From NCBI RefSeq assembly GCF_029626145.1, contig NZ_JARUBJ010000002.1, forward strand, positions 1,952,501 to 2,016,500: a DNA stretch of 64,000 nucleotides, read 5' to 3'. Position 1 is the first letter of the stretch. Each line of letters begins with the position of its first letter. A program made the translations under genes and the position numbers. This DNA comes from Micromonospora sp. WMMD961. Lineage in GTDB: Bacteria; Actinomycetota; Actinomycetes; Mycobacteriales; Micromonosporaceae. Of this stretch, positions 42,433-51,629 are shown in pieces. The notes beneath the pieces were generated by a model. It did no database searches, was not told where the DNA came from, and was given only the letters and a program-made list of their open reading frames with translations.

Positions 42433-43008
42433 ATGACGCTGTCACTGCCCATCGATCCCGAGGCGAACGAGCTTCTCCAGCGGAATGCGCTGGCACTTGT
42501 CCTTGCGCTCGTCCTCGATCAGCAGGTGCCGATGGAGAAGGCGTTCTCCTCGCCGTACGTGCTGGCGCAGCGGCTCGGCCACGAGCTGGACGCGGTCGAG
42601 TTGGCCGGGTACGACCCGGAGGCGCTCGTCGCGCTCTTCGCCCAGCCGCCCGCGTTGCACCGGTTCCCGAAGGCGATGGCGGCCCGGGTGCAGGAGGTCT
42701 GCCGGGTGCTGGTGGAGCGCTACGACGGTGACGCGGCGCTGCTCTGGTCCGACGTCACCGACGGGCCGGAGCTGCTGCGCCGGGTTTCCGGGCTGCCCGG
42801 CTTCGGCAGGCAGAAGGCGCAGATCTTCGTGGCCCTGCTCGGCAAGCGGTTCGGGGTGACCCCGCAGGACTGGCGGAACGCGGCCGGGGACTACGGCGAC
42901 CCGGGCGCGTACCGGTCGGTGGCCGACGTCACCGACGCCGACTCGCTGCGCCGGGTGCGGGAGTACAAGCAGCAGATGAAGGCCGCGGCCAAGGCTGCGG
43001 GGGGATGA
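42433..43008 (+). CDS. HhH-GPD-type base excision DNA repair protein
   Basis: A 191-residue DNA glycosylase-like protein. The helix-hairpin-helix is in LRRVSGLPGFGRQKAQIFVA (about residues 115-134), followed by a conserved KRFGV segment. The family is a compact actinobacterial branch of HhH-GPD enzymes presumed to remove damaged bases; the usual catalytic Lys/Asp assignment is not clear. The ATG at 42433 is supported by comparison with the relic at 41724, where the first in-frame ATG nine bases earlier is not conserved. The first ~32 codons have lower G+C than the rest. Confidence 0.85.
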   Translation: MTLSLPIDPEANELLQRNALALVLALVLDQQVPMEKAFSSPYVLAQRLGHELDAVELAGYDPEALVALFAQPPALHRFPKAMAARVQEVCRVLVERYDGDAALLWSDVTDGPELLRRVSGLPGFGRQKAQIFVALLGKRFGVTPQDWRNAAGDYGDPGAYRSVADVTDADSLRRVREYKQQMKAAAKAAGG

Positions 43009-43011
43009 AGC

Positions 43012-43323
43012 TCAGGCGGCGGTGGGATGGGCCAGGGAGGCCAGCGCGCGCCGGACGTCGGCGAGCGAGACGGTCGCCGAGTCGTCCAGGTCGGCCAGGC
43101 CGGCCTCGATCCACTGGCGCATCAGGGTGGTGACCCCGATGCCCCGGGCGTCGGCGGCGGCGCGGACCCGCTCGTAGGTATCCAGCGGCAGCCGGACCGA
43201 CCGGCTGACCATCGGCACGTCGGTGTCGGGGGTGGGGAGGTCCACCGCCGGGCTCTCGTCGATCAACTCGGCGATCCGGTCGTCGCCGCTGTGGAACTGC
43301 TTGGTCGCGTCGTTCCGGTGCAT
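43012..43323 (-). CDS. Antitoxin-like ribbon-helix-helix protein
   Basis: A 103-residue protein with a C-terminal ribbon-helix-helix segment: VPMVSRSVRLPLDTYERVRA then GVTTLMRQWIEAGLADL (about residues 37-80). It binds DNA and, by analogy to BrnA-type antitoxins, should neutralise the toxin encoded just upstream and repress the operon. The ATG at 43323 fits GAGGAGG; a GTG at 43329 is too close to that site. It begins 13 nt after the toxin stop. Confidence 0.78.
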   Translation of the reverse strand: MHRNDATKQFHSGDDRIAELIDESPAVDLPTPDTDVPMVSRSVRLPLDTYERVRAAADARGIGVTTLMRQWIEAGLADLDDSATVSLADVRRALASLAHPTAA

Positions 43324-43336
43324 CGTCACGGCCTCC

Positions 43337-43645
43337 TCATCGGCGAGATCTCCGCACGGCCTCGTCGTAGCGCTTGGACTCGGCGTCGCTCAGCTCACGG
43401 GCGGAGAGGATGTCCCAGTCGTTGTCGGTGCCATCGGCCTCGGCGAGCAGCACTGCCAGTCGGCGGCCCCGACGGGCGGCGGCGTAGACCACCATCACGT
43501 CGTCGCCCAGATGGCGGATGACCCGGCGGGCGCTGTGCAGCGCCTCCCAGACTTCCCCGGGCGTGACGTCGTAGACCCGCAGGTTGGCCAACGCCTCGTC
43601 GGTGAAGCTGAACCTGCTGCCCACGCCGGCGAGCGTACCACGCAC
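43337..43645 (-). CDS. BrnT-like toxin
   Basis: A 102-residue protein with a RelE/BrnT-like layout: RFSFTDEALANLRVYDVTPG (helix and strand), VRHLG-like IRHLGDDVMVVYAA, RRLAVLL, and a C-terminal WDILSARELSDAESKRY. This echoes the IRIISARxATxxExxxY end of BrnT ribonucleases. It would be a type II ribosome-dependent or free mRNA interferase. The order toxin-then-antitoxin matches brnTA. A GTG at 43624 is an alternative start. Confidence 0.7.
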   Translation of the reverse strand: MRGTLAGVGSRFSFTDEALANLRVYDVTPGEVWEALHSARRVIRHLGDDVMVVYAAARRGRRLAVLLAEADGTDNDWDILSARELSDAESKRYDEAVRRSRR

Positions 43646-43659
43646 GTAACACGTGCGTG
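43639..43659. promoter_or_regulatory. Palindromic operator of the toxin-antitoxin operon
   Basis: CACGCACGT-AAC-ACGTGCGTG has perfect 9-bp arms around a 3-nt centre, at or just upstream of the toxin start. This is the expected place and form for an autoregulatory antitoxin site. Confidence 0.6.
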
Positions 43660-43728
43660 ATGACTCGAAGTTCGCTGATCACGGCATCGCGGTGACAGGA
43701 TGAGGGGTAATCCCCTCGTAGGAGGTCC

Positions 43729-44088
43729 ATGGTGAAGCGTCAGGCGTACCAGCCGATTCTGATCACCGACGCCTCGCGCAGCCAGGACGATCAGCTCAAC
43801 AGTCGCCAGCGCCGTTATGTCCTGATGATGGGCATCCGAGTGCTGTGCATCATCGCTGGCGCGATCCTGGTCGGTGCGAACGCCCCACTGCTCTGGCTCT
43901 GGCTGCCGTTGTGCGGCCTCGGGATGGTGCTCATCCCCTGGTTGGCCGTGCTGCTGGCCAACGACCGGCCGCCCAAGGAGGAGCACCGGCTGGCCAACCG
44001 GTTCCACCCTCGCCAGCAGGACGACACGCCACCGATGAGCCTCACCGCCGAGGAACGCCCGCACAAGGTCATCGACGCCGAACCCTGA
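43729..44088 (+). CDS. DUF3099 family membrane protein
   Basis: A 119-residue protein with two transmembrane helices (about 33-53 and 54-76, GIRVLCIIAGAILVGANAPL then LWLWLPLCGLGMVLIPW). A polar N-terminus contains ILITDASRSQDDQL, diagnostic of the family, and the tail is charged. The function is unknown. A strong GGAGGT ribosome site lies just upstream; the GTG one codon later is also well spaced. Confidence 0.88.
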   Translation: MVKRQAYQPILITDASRSQDDQLNSRQRRYVLMMGIRVLCIIAGAILVGANAPLLWLWLPLCGLGMVLIPWLAVLLANDRPPKEEHRLANRFHPRQQDDTPPMSLTAEERPHKVIDAEP

Positions 44089-44109
44089 CCCGCGAACGGG
44101 TCAGGGTTC
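44080..44109. terminator. Bidirectional terminator hairpin
   Basis: A perfect 13-bp stem (44080-44092 with 44097-44109) with a CGAA tetraloop overlaps the DUF3099 stop codon and ends 7 nt from the psuK stop. Confidence 0.75.
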
Positions 44110-44116
44110 GTACCCG

Positions 44117-45016
44117 TCAGGGCTGTGGACGTGCGCCCGCGGTGGAGACGGCCAGCGCCCCCAGGTCGGTGGCGCGGCCCAGCGCCGCGGCCGGGGTGGC
44201 GCCCGCGAGCCACGCGGTGAGCAGGCCAGCCGCGAAGGCGTCGCCGGCGCCCGTGACATCCACCACCGCCACCCGGCGGGCCGGAGCCACGCAGACCGCC
44301 GCGGTGCGGTCGACCCAGACCGCGCCGGCCGCCCCACGCTTGACCACGACCCGCCGGGCCGTCGCCGACAACACCCGCCCCTGCGCCGCCGGGTCCAGCC
44401 CGCCGGCCAGCACCGTCGCCTCGTCCGCGTTGACCAGCAGCAGGTCGACGTCGCGTACCCAACCCAGGAACGCCGCCGCGCCGACGCGCCGCAGCGGCGC
44501 CGCGGAGGCCGCGTCGACGCTGATGGTCAGCCCACGCTCGCGCGCGGCGGCCAACGCCCGCAGCCCCGCGCCGCGCGACGCGGCGTCCAGCAGGGTGTAC
44601 GCGGACAGGTGCAGATGCCCAGCGTCGGGTGCCGCCGCGACGGCACGCTCGACGTGCGCGGCGGTCAGCCGCAGGTTCGCGCCCCGCTGGCTGACCATGG
44701 TCCGTTCGTCGTCGTCCGCCAGCACGATCACCGTGCCGGTCGGTACGCCCTCGATCCGCTCCACCGCGCAGTCGACGCCGGCCCGGGTCAGCTCGGCCAC
44801 CCGGTCCCGCCCCGCGTCGTCGTCACCGACCGCGCCGACGAGCGTGACGTCCACCCGCTGCGCGGCGACCCAGGCAGCGGTGTTGGCCGCCTGACCGCCG
44901 CCGCCGAGACTGATCTCCGCTCCGGTGTCCGAGCCGGCCGCGAGGGGCCCGGACAGCACGGCGACCACATCGGTGATCACGTCGCCGACGACGACCACCC
45001 GGGCCGGTCGCGTCAC
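44117..45016 (-). CDS. psuK: PfkB-family carbohydrate kinase, probable pseudouridine kinase
   Basis: A 299-residue ribokinase-family enzyme: VVVVGDVITDVVAVL and GGGGQAANTAAWVA at the N-terminus, and the PfkB signature DVTGAGDAFAAGLLTAW with the catalytic aspartate near residue 258. Substrate assignment rests on context: its GTG overlaps by 4 bp the stop codon of the pseudouridine-5'-phosphate glycosidase gene, the classical partner in pseudouridine breakdown. It would phosphorylate pseudouridine from RNA turnover. Other nucleoside or sugar kinases are possible. Confidence 0.82.
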   Translation of the reverse strand: MTRPARVVVVGDVITDVVAVLSGPLAAGSDTGAEISLGGGGQAANTAAWVAAQRVDVTLVGAVGDDDAGRDRVAELTRAGVDCAVERIEGVPTGTVIVLADDDERTMVSQRGANLRLTAAHVERAVAAAPDAGHLHLSAYTLLDAASRGAGLRALAAARERGLTISVDAASAAPLRRVGAAAFLGWVRDVDLLLVNADEATVLAGGLDPAAQGRVLSATARRVVVKRGAAGAVWVDRTAAVCVAPARRVAVVDVTGAGDAFAAGLLTAWLAGATPAAALGRATDLGALAVSTAGARPQP

Positions 45017-45948
45017 GCCGGGACGGCGGTGCTGCGGGCCGCCGCGGCGACCGCGATCCGCGCGGCCAGGTCGGCGTTGCGCAGGATGATCCGGACGTTC
45101 ACCGCCAGGCTCGCGCCCTCGGTGGCCGAGTGGAAGTGCGCCAACAGGTACGGCGTGACGGCCTTTCCGGTGACGCCGTCGCGCTCCAGCAGGGCCAGGC
45201 CGTCGGCGAGCGTCCGGTCGTGCAACTCCGGGTCGAGTTGCTCGTCGACCGGCAACGGGTTGGCGACGAGCAGCCCGCCGGTGTGCACGGCGTGCTCGTC
45301 CCGGGCGGCGAGCACGGCGGCGACCTGCTCCGGTGAGTCCACCGACCAGTCCAGGTCGAAGCCGGCGTCGGTCAGGTAGAAGCCGGGGAACCGGCGGGTG
45401 CGGTAACCGACCACGGCGACGCCGAGGGTCTCCAGGCGCTCCAGCGTCGCGCCCACGTCGAGGATCGACTTGACCCCGGCACAGACCACCGCGATCGGGG
45501 TCTGGGCCAGGGTGGTCAGGTCCGCCGACTCGTCGAAGGTGTGCGCTGCCTCCCGGTGCACCCCACCCAGCCCGCCGGTGGCGAACACCCCGATCCCGGC
45601 CGCCGCGGCCACCGCGCTGGTCGCGGCCACTGTCGTCGCACCGTCCGCGCCGGTCGCCGCCGCCACCGCGAGGTCGCGGACCGAGAGCTTCGTCACTCCG
45701 TCGACGGTGGCGAGGCGGGTCAGCTGGGCGTCGTCCAGGCCGACCACCAGCTCGCCGCGGATCATTCCGATCGTCGCCGGAACGGCACCGGCGCCCCGAA
45801 CCGCTTGCTCGATCTCCCTGGCCACCCGCAGGTTCTCCGGGCGGGGCAGGCCGTGCGAGACGATGGTGCTCTCCAGCGCGACGACGGGTCGGCCGTCGCG
45901 GAGGGCTTCGGCGACCTCGGTGCCGTAGCTGATGCGAAAGTCAGTCAC
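45013..45948 (-). CDS. psuG: Pseudouridine-5'-phosphate glycosidase
   Basis: A 311-residue enzyme that splits pseudouridine 5'-phosphate into uracil and ribose 5-phosphate. Family segments include VALESTIVSHGLPRPENLRV, TIGMIRGELVVGL, KLSVRDLAVAAA, GGLGGVHREA and VCAGVKSILDVGATLE, with the catalytic lysine in the last one. The GTG at 45948 is preceded by TACGGT with a 6-nt gap, so the psuG-psuK mRNA is likely leaderless. Confidence 0.95.
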   Translation of the reverse strand: MTDFRISYGTEVAEALRDGRPVVALESTIVSHGLPRPENLRVAREIEQAVRGAGAVPATIGMIRGELVVGLDDAQLTRLATVDGVTKLSVRDLAVAAATGADGATTVAATSAVAAAAGIGVFATGGLGGVHREAAHTFDESADLTTLAQTPIAVVCAGVKSILDVGATLERLETLGVAVVGYRTRRFPGFYLTDAGFDLDWSVDSPEQVAAVLAARDEHAVHTGGLLVANPLPVDEQLDPELHDRTLADGLALLERDGVTGKAVTPYLLAHFHSATEGASLAVNVRIILRNADLAARIAVAAAARSTAVPA

Positions 45949-45954
45949 ATTGGC

Positions 45955-45960
45955 ACCGTA
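45955..45960 (-). promoter_or_regulatory. -10 element of psuG-psuK, probable leaderless start
   Basis: TACGGT on the minus strand ends 6 nt before the psuG GTG, identical in hexamer and spacing to the site at 8708. Confidence 0.5.
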
Positions 45961-46036
45961 CGGGGTCGGGTGCCCGCCGGCCTCAAGTGGACCCGGCCGT
46001 GATGACCTGCCAAACTTGTTGGTTGGAGGTGCAGAC

Positions 46037-46255
46037 GTGAGCACAGAGGTTCTCGAGCGTCCGGAGCTGAAGGACGCCGACACCGGTCCCGAGATGTTCC
46101 ACTACGTCCGCAAGGAGAAGATCGCCGAAAGTGCCGTCATGGGCACCTTCGTCGTCGCGCTCTGCGGTGAGACCTTCCCGGTCACCAAGGCGGCCAAGCC
46201 GGGTTCGCCGGTCTGCCCCAAGTGCAAGGAGATCTACGACTCGTACCGCGAGTGA
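46037..46255 (+). CDS. DUF3039 family protein
   Basis: A 72-residue protein with the conserved HYVRKEKIAESAVMGTFVVA and LCGETF segments and a C-terminal CPKCKEIY, giving a CxxC plus upstream Cys that likely bind zinc. The family is nearly universal in actinobacteria and uncharacterised. The GTG at 46037 has a GGAGGT site 7 nt upstream. It is divergent from psuG. Confidence 0.9.
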   Translation: MSTEVLERPELKDADTGPEMFHYVRKEKIAESAVMGTFVVALCGETFPVTKAAKPGSPVCPKCKEIYDSYRE

Positions 46256-46283
46256 ACGCGGGCCGGCGTCCCGGCCGGCGACG

Positions 46284-46289
46284 TAGCCT
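46284..46289 (+). promoter_or_regulatory. -10 element, probable leaderless start
   Basis: TAGCCT ends 6 nt before the GTG at 46296, with no ribosome site. Confidence 0.55.
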
Positions 46290-46295
46290 GCGGCG

Positions 46296-46940
46296 GTGAC
46301 CACCTCCACCGCCCTGCTCCTCGCCGACCTGACCGGGGTGGCGGTGTTCGCCGCATCCGGGGCTTCGGCGGCGGTGGCGAAGCGACTGGACCTGTTCGGC
46401 GTCGCCTTCGTCGGGTTCGTGGCCGCCCTCGGCGGTGGGATCTTCCGGGACCTGGTCATCGACGAGGTCCCGCCGCTGGCCTTCGCCGACTGGCGCTACG
46501 CGGCCACCGCCGCGATCACCGCGCTCGCCGTCTTCTGGCTGCACCCCCAACTGGCCCGACTGCGCACCACCGTCCTGGTGCTGGACGCGGCCGGTCTGGC
46601 GCTGTTCACCGTCACCGGCACGCTCAAGGCCCTCGACGCCCGGGTGCCGGCGGTCGGCGCCTGCCTGATCGGCATGCTCACCGCGATCGGCGGCGGGCTC
46701 GGCCGCGACCTGCTCACCGCCGAGATCCCGGTGGTGCTGCGCCGGGAGATCTACGCGGTGGCCGCGCTGGCCGGCTCGATCCTGGTGGTCGTCCTGTACG
46801 GCACCGACCAGACCGGGCCGGTGTCGCTCACCGCCGCCGCCGTCCTGGTGTTCGGGCTGCGCCTGATCGCCCTACGTCGACGGTGGTCCGCTCCGGTGGC
46901 CACGCTACGTCCGCCACGCACCGGTGACCCGGAGTGGTGA
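46296..46940 (+). CDS. TRIC-type cation channel family protein (UPF0126)
   Basis: A 214-residue membrane protein with seven predicted helices arranged as two repeats. Each repeat contains a GGG-x2-RDL motif (ALGGGIFRDLV near residue 46 and AIGGGLGRDLLT near residue 132). These mark the prokaryotic trimeric intracellular cation channel family (YadS/UPF0126), which conducts K+ and related cations. The tail is Arg-rich and cytoplasmic. The gene is probably leaderless. Confidence 0.9.
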   Translation: MTTSTALLLADLTGVAVFAASGASAAVAKRLDLFGVAFVGFVAALGGGIFRDLVIDEVPPLAFADWRYAATAAITALAVFWLHPQLARLRTTVLVLDAAGLALFTVTGTLKALDARVPAVGACLIGMLTAIGGGLGRDLLTAEIPVVLRREIYAVAALAGSILVVVLYGTDQTGPVSLTAAAVLVFGLRLIALRRRWSAPVATLRPPRTGDPEW

Positions 46941-47119
46941 GGCGCGTTCCGCAGGGGTGACAGATGTGACCAGCGTGGCGTCGCCTGGGACGTCGGGCCC
47001 GCGCTGGTTATGCTGAGTCGGCCTTCGCGGCAGCTTCTGCGCGGAGGCGTTTTCATGGGCGGCGGCCAACGTGGCCCTCGCCCCGGATCCGCCGTCGTGC
47101 GGTCGGAGAGGAGCTTCGC

Positions 47120-48853
47120 GTGGCAGCCCGGACGCCGGTGCTCGAGACGTTCCCGGCACTACGCGCCTGGCAGCGTAAGGCCCTGGTCGAATACCTGCGT
47201 CGGCGTACCGAGGACTTCACCGCGGTCGCCACCCCCGGCGCCGGTAAGACCACTTTCGCCCTGCGGATCGCGGCCGAACTGCTCGCCGACGGCACCGTCG
47301 AGGCGGTCACCGTGGTCGCACCGACCGAACACCTGAAGAACCAGTGGGCCGAAGCCGCGGCCCGGGTGGGCATCCAGCTCGACGCGGCGTTCCGCAACGC
47401 CGACGTGCACTCCGCGGCCGACTTCCACGGCGCGGTGGTCACCTACGCGCAGGTGGGCATGGCCCCGCAGGTGCACCGGCGGCGCACCATGACCCGCCGC
47501 ACCCTGGTCATCCTCGACGAGATCCACCACGCGGGCGACTCCCGATCCTGGGGCGACGGGGTGAAGAACGCCTTCGAGCCCGCCGTACGCCGGCTGATGC
47601 TCACCGGGACGCCGTTCCGCTCCGACGACAACCCGATCCCGTTCGTCAGCTACGAGCGGGGCGGAGACGGGCTGCTGCGCTCCCGCGCCGACTCCGTCTA
47701 CGGCTACTCCGACGCCCTGCGCGACGGCGTGGTCCGGCCGGTGCTGTTCCTGGCGTACTCCGGGGAGACCCGCTGGCGCACCAACGCGGGGGACGAGTTG
47801 GCCGCCCGGCTGGGCGAGCCGATGACGCAGGACCTGGTGGCGCAGGCGTGGCGTACCGCCCTGGACCCGGCCGGCGACTGGATGCCACAGGTGCTGCGGG
47901 CCGCCGACGCCCGACTGACCGTGCTGCGCAGCGCGGGCATGCCCGACGCCGGCGGTCTGATCATCGCCACCGACCAGCAGACCGCCCGCTCGTACGCCAA
48001 GCTGATCGAGCAGGTGACCGGCGAGAAGGCCGCCGTGGTGCTCTCCGACGACCAGGGCGCTTCCGCCCGGATCGCGACGTTCGCGGCGTCCGACCAGCGG
48101 TGGCTGGTCGCGGTGCGGATGGTGTCCGAGGGGGTCGACATCCCGCGGCTGGCCGTCGGGGTCTACGCCACCAGTGCCAGCACCCCGCTCTACTTCGCCC
48201 AGGCGATCGGCCGGTTCGTCCGGGCACGCCGGCCCGGGGAGACCGCGTCGGTGTTCCTGCCCAGCGTGCCGCACCTGCTCGGGCTGGCCAGCGAGATGGA
48301 GACCGAGCGGGACCACGTCCTGGGCAAACCCAAGGAATCCGACGGCTTCGACGACGACCTGTTGGAACGGGCGCAACGCGACGACCAGGCCAGCGGGGAG
48401 CTGGAGAAGCGTTTCGCCGCGCTCTCGGCCACCGCCGAGCTGGATCAGGTGATCTTCGATGGCGCGTCGTTCGGCACCGCGGCTCAGGCCGGCACTCCCG
48501 AGGAAGAGGAATACCTCGGCCTGCCCGGTCTGCTCACCGCCGACCAGGTCTCCCTGCTGCTGACCAAGCGGCAGGCCGCGCAACTCGCCGCCCAGCGTCG
48601 TCGTACCGCCGACGGGCCCGCTCAGCCGGCCGCTGCGCCCACAGCGGCGCCACCGGCACCCATGAGCGCCGCCCAGCGCCGTGTGGCGCTCCGGCGTCAA
48701 CTGAACGCTCTGGTGGCGGCCCGACACCACCGCACCGGCCAACCCCACGGCAAGATCCATGCCGAGTTGCGTCGTCTGTGCGGCGGCCCGCCCAGCGCCC
48801 AGGCCACCATCGAGCAGCTCGAGGAACGCATCGCCACCGTCCAGACCCTCTAG
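47120..48853 (+). CDS. DEAD/DEAH-box (SF2) helicase
   Basis: A 577-residue ATP-dependent nucleic-acid translocase. Walker A is ATPGAGKTT (residues 37-45), Walker B is VILDEIHHAGD (near 133), motif III is LMLTGTPFRSDD, and the second RecA domain has motif V VRMVSEGVDIP and motif VI QAIGRFVRARRPGE. This is the XPB/RAD25-like or type I restriction HsdR-like SF2 architecture. A C-terminal Ala/Arg-rich part of 150 residues is specific to actinobacteria. The GTG at 47120 follows GGAGAGGAG. Its cellular role, probably in repair or RNA metabolism, is not established. Confidence 0.88.
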   Translation: MAARTPVLETFPALRAWQRKALVEYLRRRTEDFTAVATPGAGKTTFALRIAAELLADGTVEAVTVVAPTEHLKNQWAEAAARVGIQLDAAFRNADVHSAADFHGAVVTYAQVGMAPQVHRRRTMTRRTLVILDEIHHAGDSRSWGDGVKNAFEPAVRRLMLTGTPFRSDDNPIPFVSYERGGDGLLRSRADSVYGYSDALRDGVVRPVLFLAYSGETRWRTNAGDELAARLGEPMTQDLVAQAWRTALDPAGDWMPQVLRAADARLTVLRSAGMPDAGGLIIATDQQTARSYAKLIEQVTGEKAAVVLSDDQGASARIATFAASDQRWLVAVRMVSEGVDIPRLAVGVYATSASTPLYFAQAIGRFVRARRPGETASVFLPSVPHLLGLASEMETERDHVLGKPKESDGFDDDLLERAQRDDQASGELEKRFAALSATAELDQVIFDGASFGTAAQAGTPEEEEYLGLPGLLTADQVSLLLTKRQAAQLAAQRRRTADGPAQPAAAPTAAPPAPMSAAQRRVALRRQLNALVAARHHRTGQPHGKIHAELRRLCGGPPSAQATIEQLEERIATVQTL

Positions 48854-48880
48854 ACCCACCAACCTCACCGACACCCGCCG

Positions 48881-48918
48881 CCCCGCCCCCGCCCCCGCCC
48901 CCGCCCCCGCCCCCCGCC
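48881..48918. repeat. (CCCCCG)n low-complexity tract
   Basis: About six units of 6 bp lie between the helicase stop and the family B hairpin, on the side that carries (GCGGGGC)n in copy 1 when the element is turned round. Confidence 0.8.
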
Positions 48919-48930
48919 GCCCGGCTCCGC

Positions 48931-49014
48931 GCCAAGATCCGCACAAGTTCGGGGATGTTGCTGCCTCGAACGTGCGGGAGGCAGCAACATCCCCGAAAGT
49001 GCGCGGATCTTGGC
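48931..49014. repeat. Dispersed hairpin element, family B, copy 2
   Basis: The 37-nt arms (48931-48967 and 48978-49014) are complementary at 34 of 37 positions with a 10-nt loop. It shares GCCAAGATCCGC, the GATGTTGCTGCCTC core and the outer ends with copy 1 at 7097-7180. Confidence 0.88.
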
Positions 49015-49265
49015 GACAACCCGGCCGTCTGGCCCCGGGGAGTGCGCGCCGGGCGCGCGGGTGGTGGGTGGCACGGCCCAGAGGGTCCAGGGCGCAGGGG
49101 TGGGCGCGAGGGGCGTGACGGGGCACGAAGCCGTCGCGCGGGGCCTCCGACTCGCGTCCGGGTGTGGGCCCGCCCGGCTCGCGTCCGAGGCGTGGGTTCG
49201 GGCACGAAAAAGCCGGCCGGAGACACCCTCGGGGTGCCTCCGGCCGGCTATGTCGGTTTGCGGAT

Positions 49266-49499
49266 TTAGTTCGCCATCAGATCGGCGCCACGCCAGCTGA
49301 AATCGGGCTCCGTCGCGAACCGCTCGGTGATCTTCACGAGATCCTCCGCGTACTTGTTCGCATGGTGCCCGCAGAACACCAGCTCGCTCCCACCCGCCAG
49401 AGTGATCCGGAGCTTCCCGGCAGCATTGCAGCGGTCGCACCGTTCATCGGCAGCTGGGGGCGCCACCGTCTCGGGCGGCGGCGTGAGGGTCGGGGTCAT
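49266..49499 (-). CDS. DUF7455-type small zinc-binding protein
   Basis: A 77-residue protein. After a Pro/Thr-rich start it has RCDRCNAAGKLRITLAGGSE, then LVFCGHHANKY, giving a CxxC ... CxxH zinc-ribbon pattern. The ATG at 49499 follows AGGAGGAAGGC. Such proteins are found next to the principal sigma factor gene in many actinobacteria, as here. The function is unknown. Confidence 0.85.
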   Translation of the reverse strand: MTPTLTPPPETVAPPAADERCDRCNAAGKLRITLAGGSELVFCGHHANKYAEDLVKITERFATEPDFSWRGADLMAN

Positions 49500-49686
49500 C
49501 GCCTTCCTCCTCTGGTCGTCACCGATGAACAATCTCTTCGGTCGTTGCTCACCTATGGTGCAACACCCTTGCTAGGCACTGCCTTCCCTGTGTGCCCGCG
49601 GGGGACCGAGGTCACACCTGGCAGGGACAGTGTGCCGTGCACCCAGGGTGCCACGTCAACGATCACATTCGTGCATCCGGACGATC

Positions 49687-49713
49687 ACCATCTGGTGTTG
49701 CACACCAGGTGGT
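49687..49713 (-). terminator. Terminator hairpin after sigA
   Basis: An 11-bp stem with one G-U pair (49687-49697 with 49703-49713) and a 5-nt loop lies about 30 nt past the sigA stop codon. Confidence 0.6.
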
Positions 49714-49744
49714 CAAAACGACACGTTCGGTTGACGAAACCCGG

Positions 49745-51340
<1,596 letters not shown>

Positions 51341-51629
51341 GAATGACCTTCCGGAGGCGAAGAGCGGGCACGGCCGGGTTGTCCGGCACAGCGTGGGGCA
51401 ACCGGGCCGGGCAATGTGGTTGAGGGACCCTCGTGTCCCGGACCGGCCGGTGGTCGGCGGTCCGTGGCGCGTGGGCAGGGGTGAATTGTAACGCCGTCTG
51501 CGGCGATCATCCTGCGCCGCACTGCGTAATGGCAGTGGGACCGCCGATTCGGCGCTGATGTGGACTTTGTAAGGATGATACTCGCGCGGGGCCCCGAACG
51601 CCCCGGTCGTGCGGGAAGGGGACGTTGGG

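Larger units (their letters stand above)
48854..49265. other. Non-coding interval with C-rich tract and family B hairpin
   Basis: No gene was recognised. It contains (CCCCCG)n at 48881-48918, the family B hairpin at 48931-49014, and a GC-rich stretch with several CG-rich short frames. Near the end is a hairpin GCCGGCCGGAG-N-rich (about 49211-49250) ahead of the DUF7455 stop that may terminate that gene. Confidence 0.5.
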
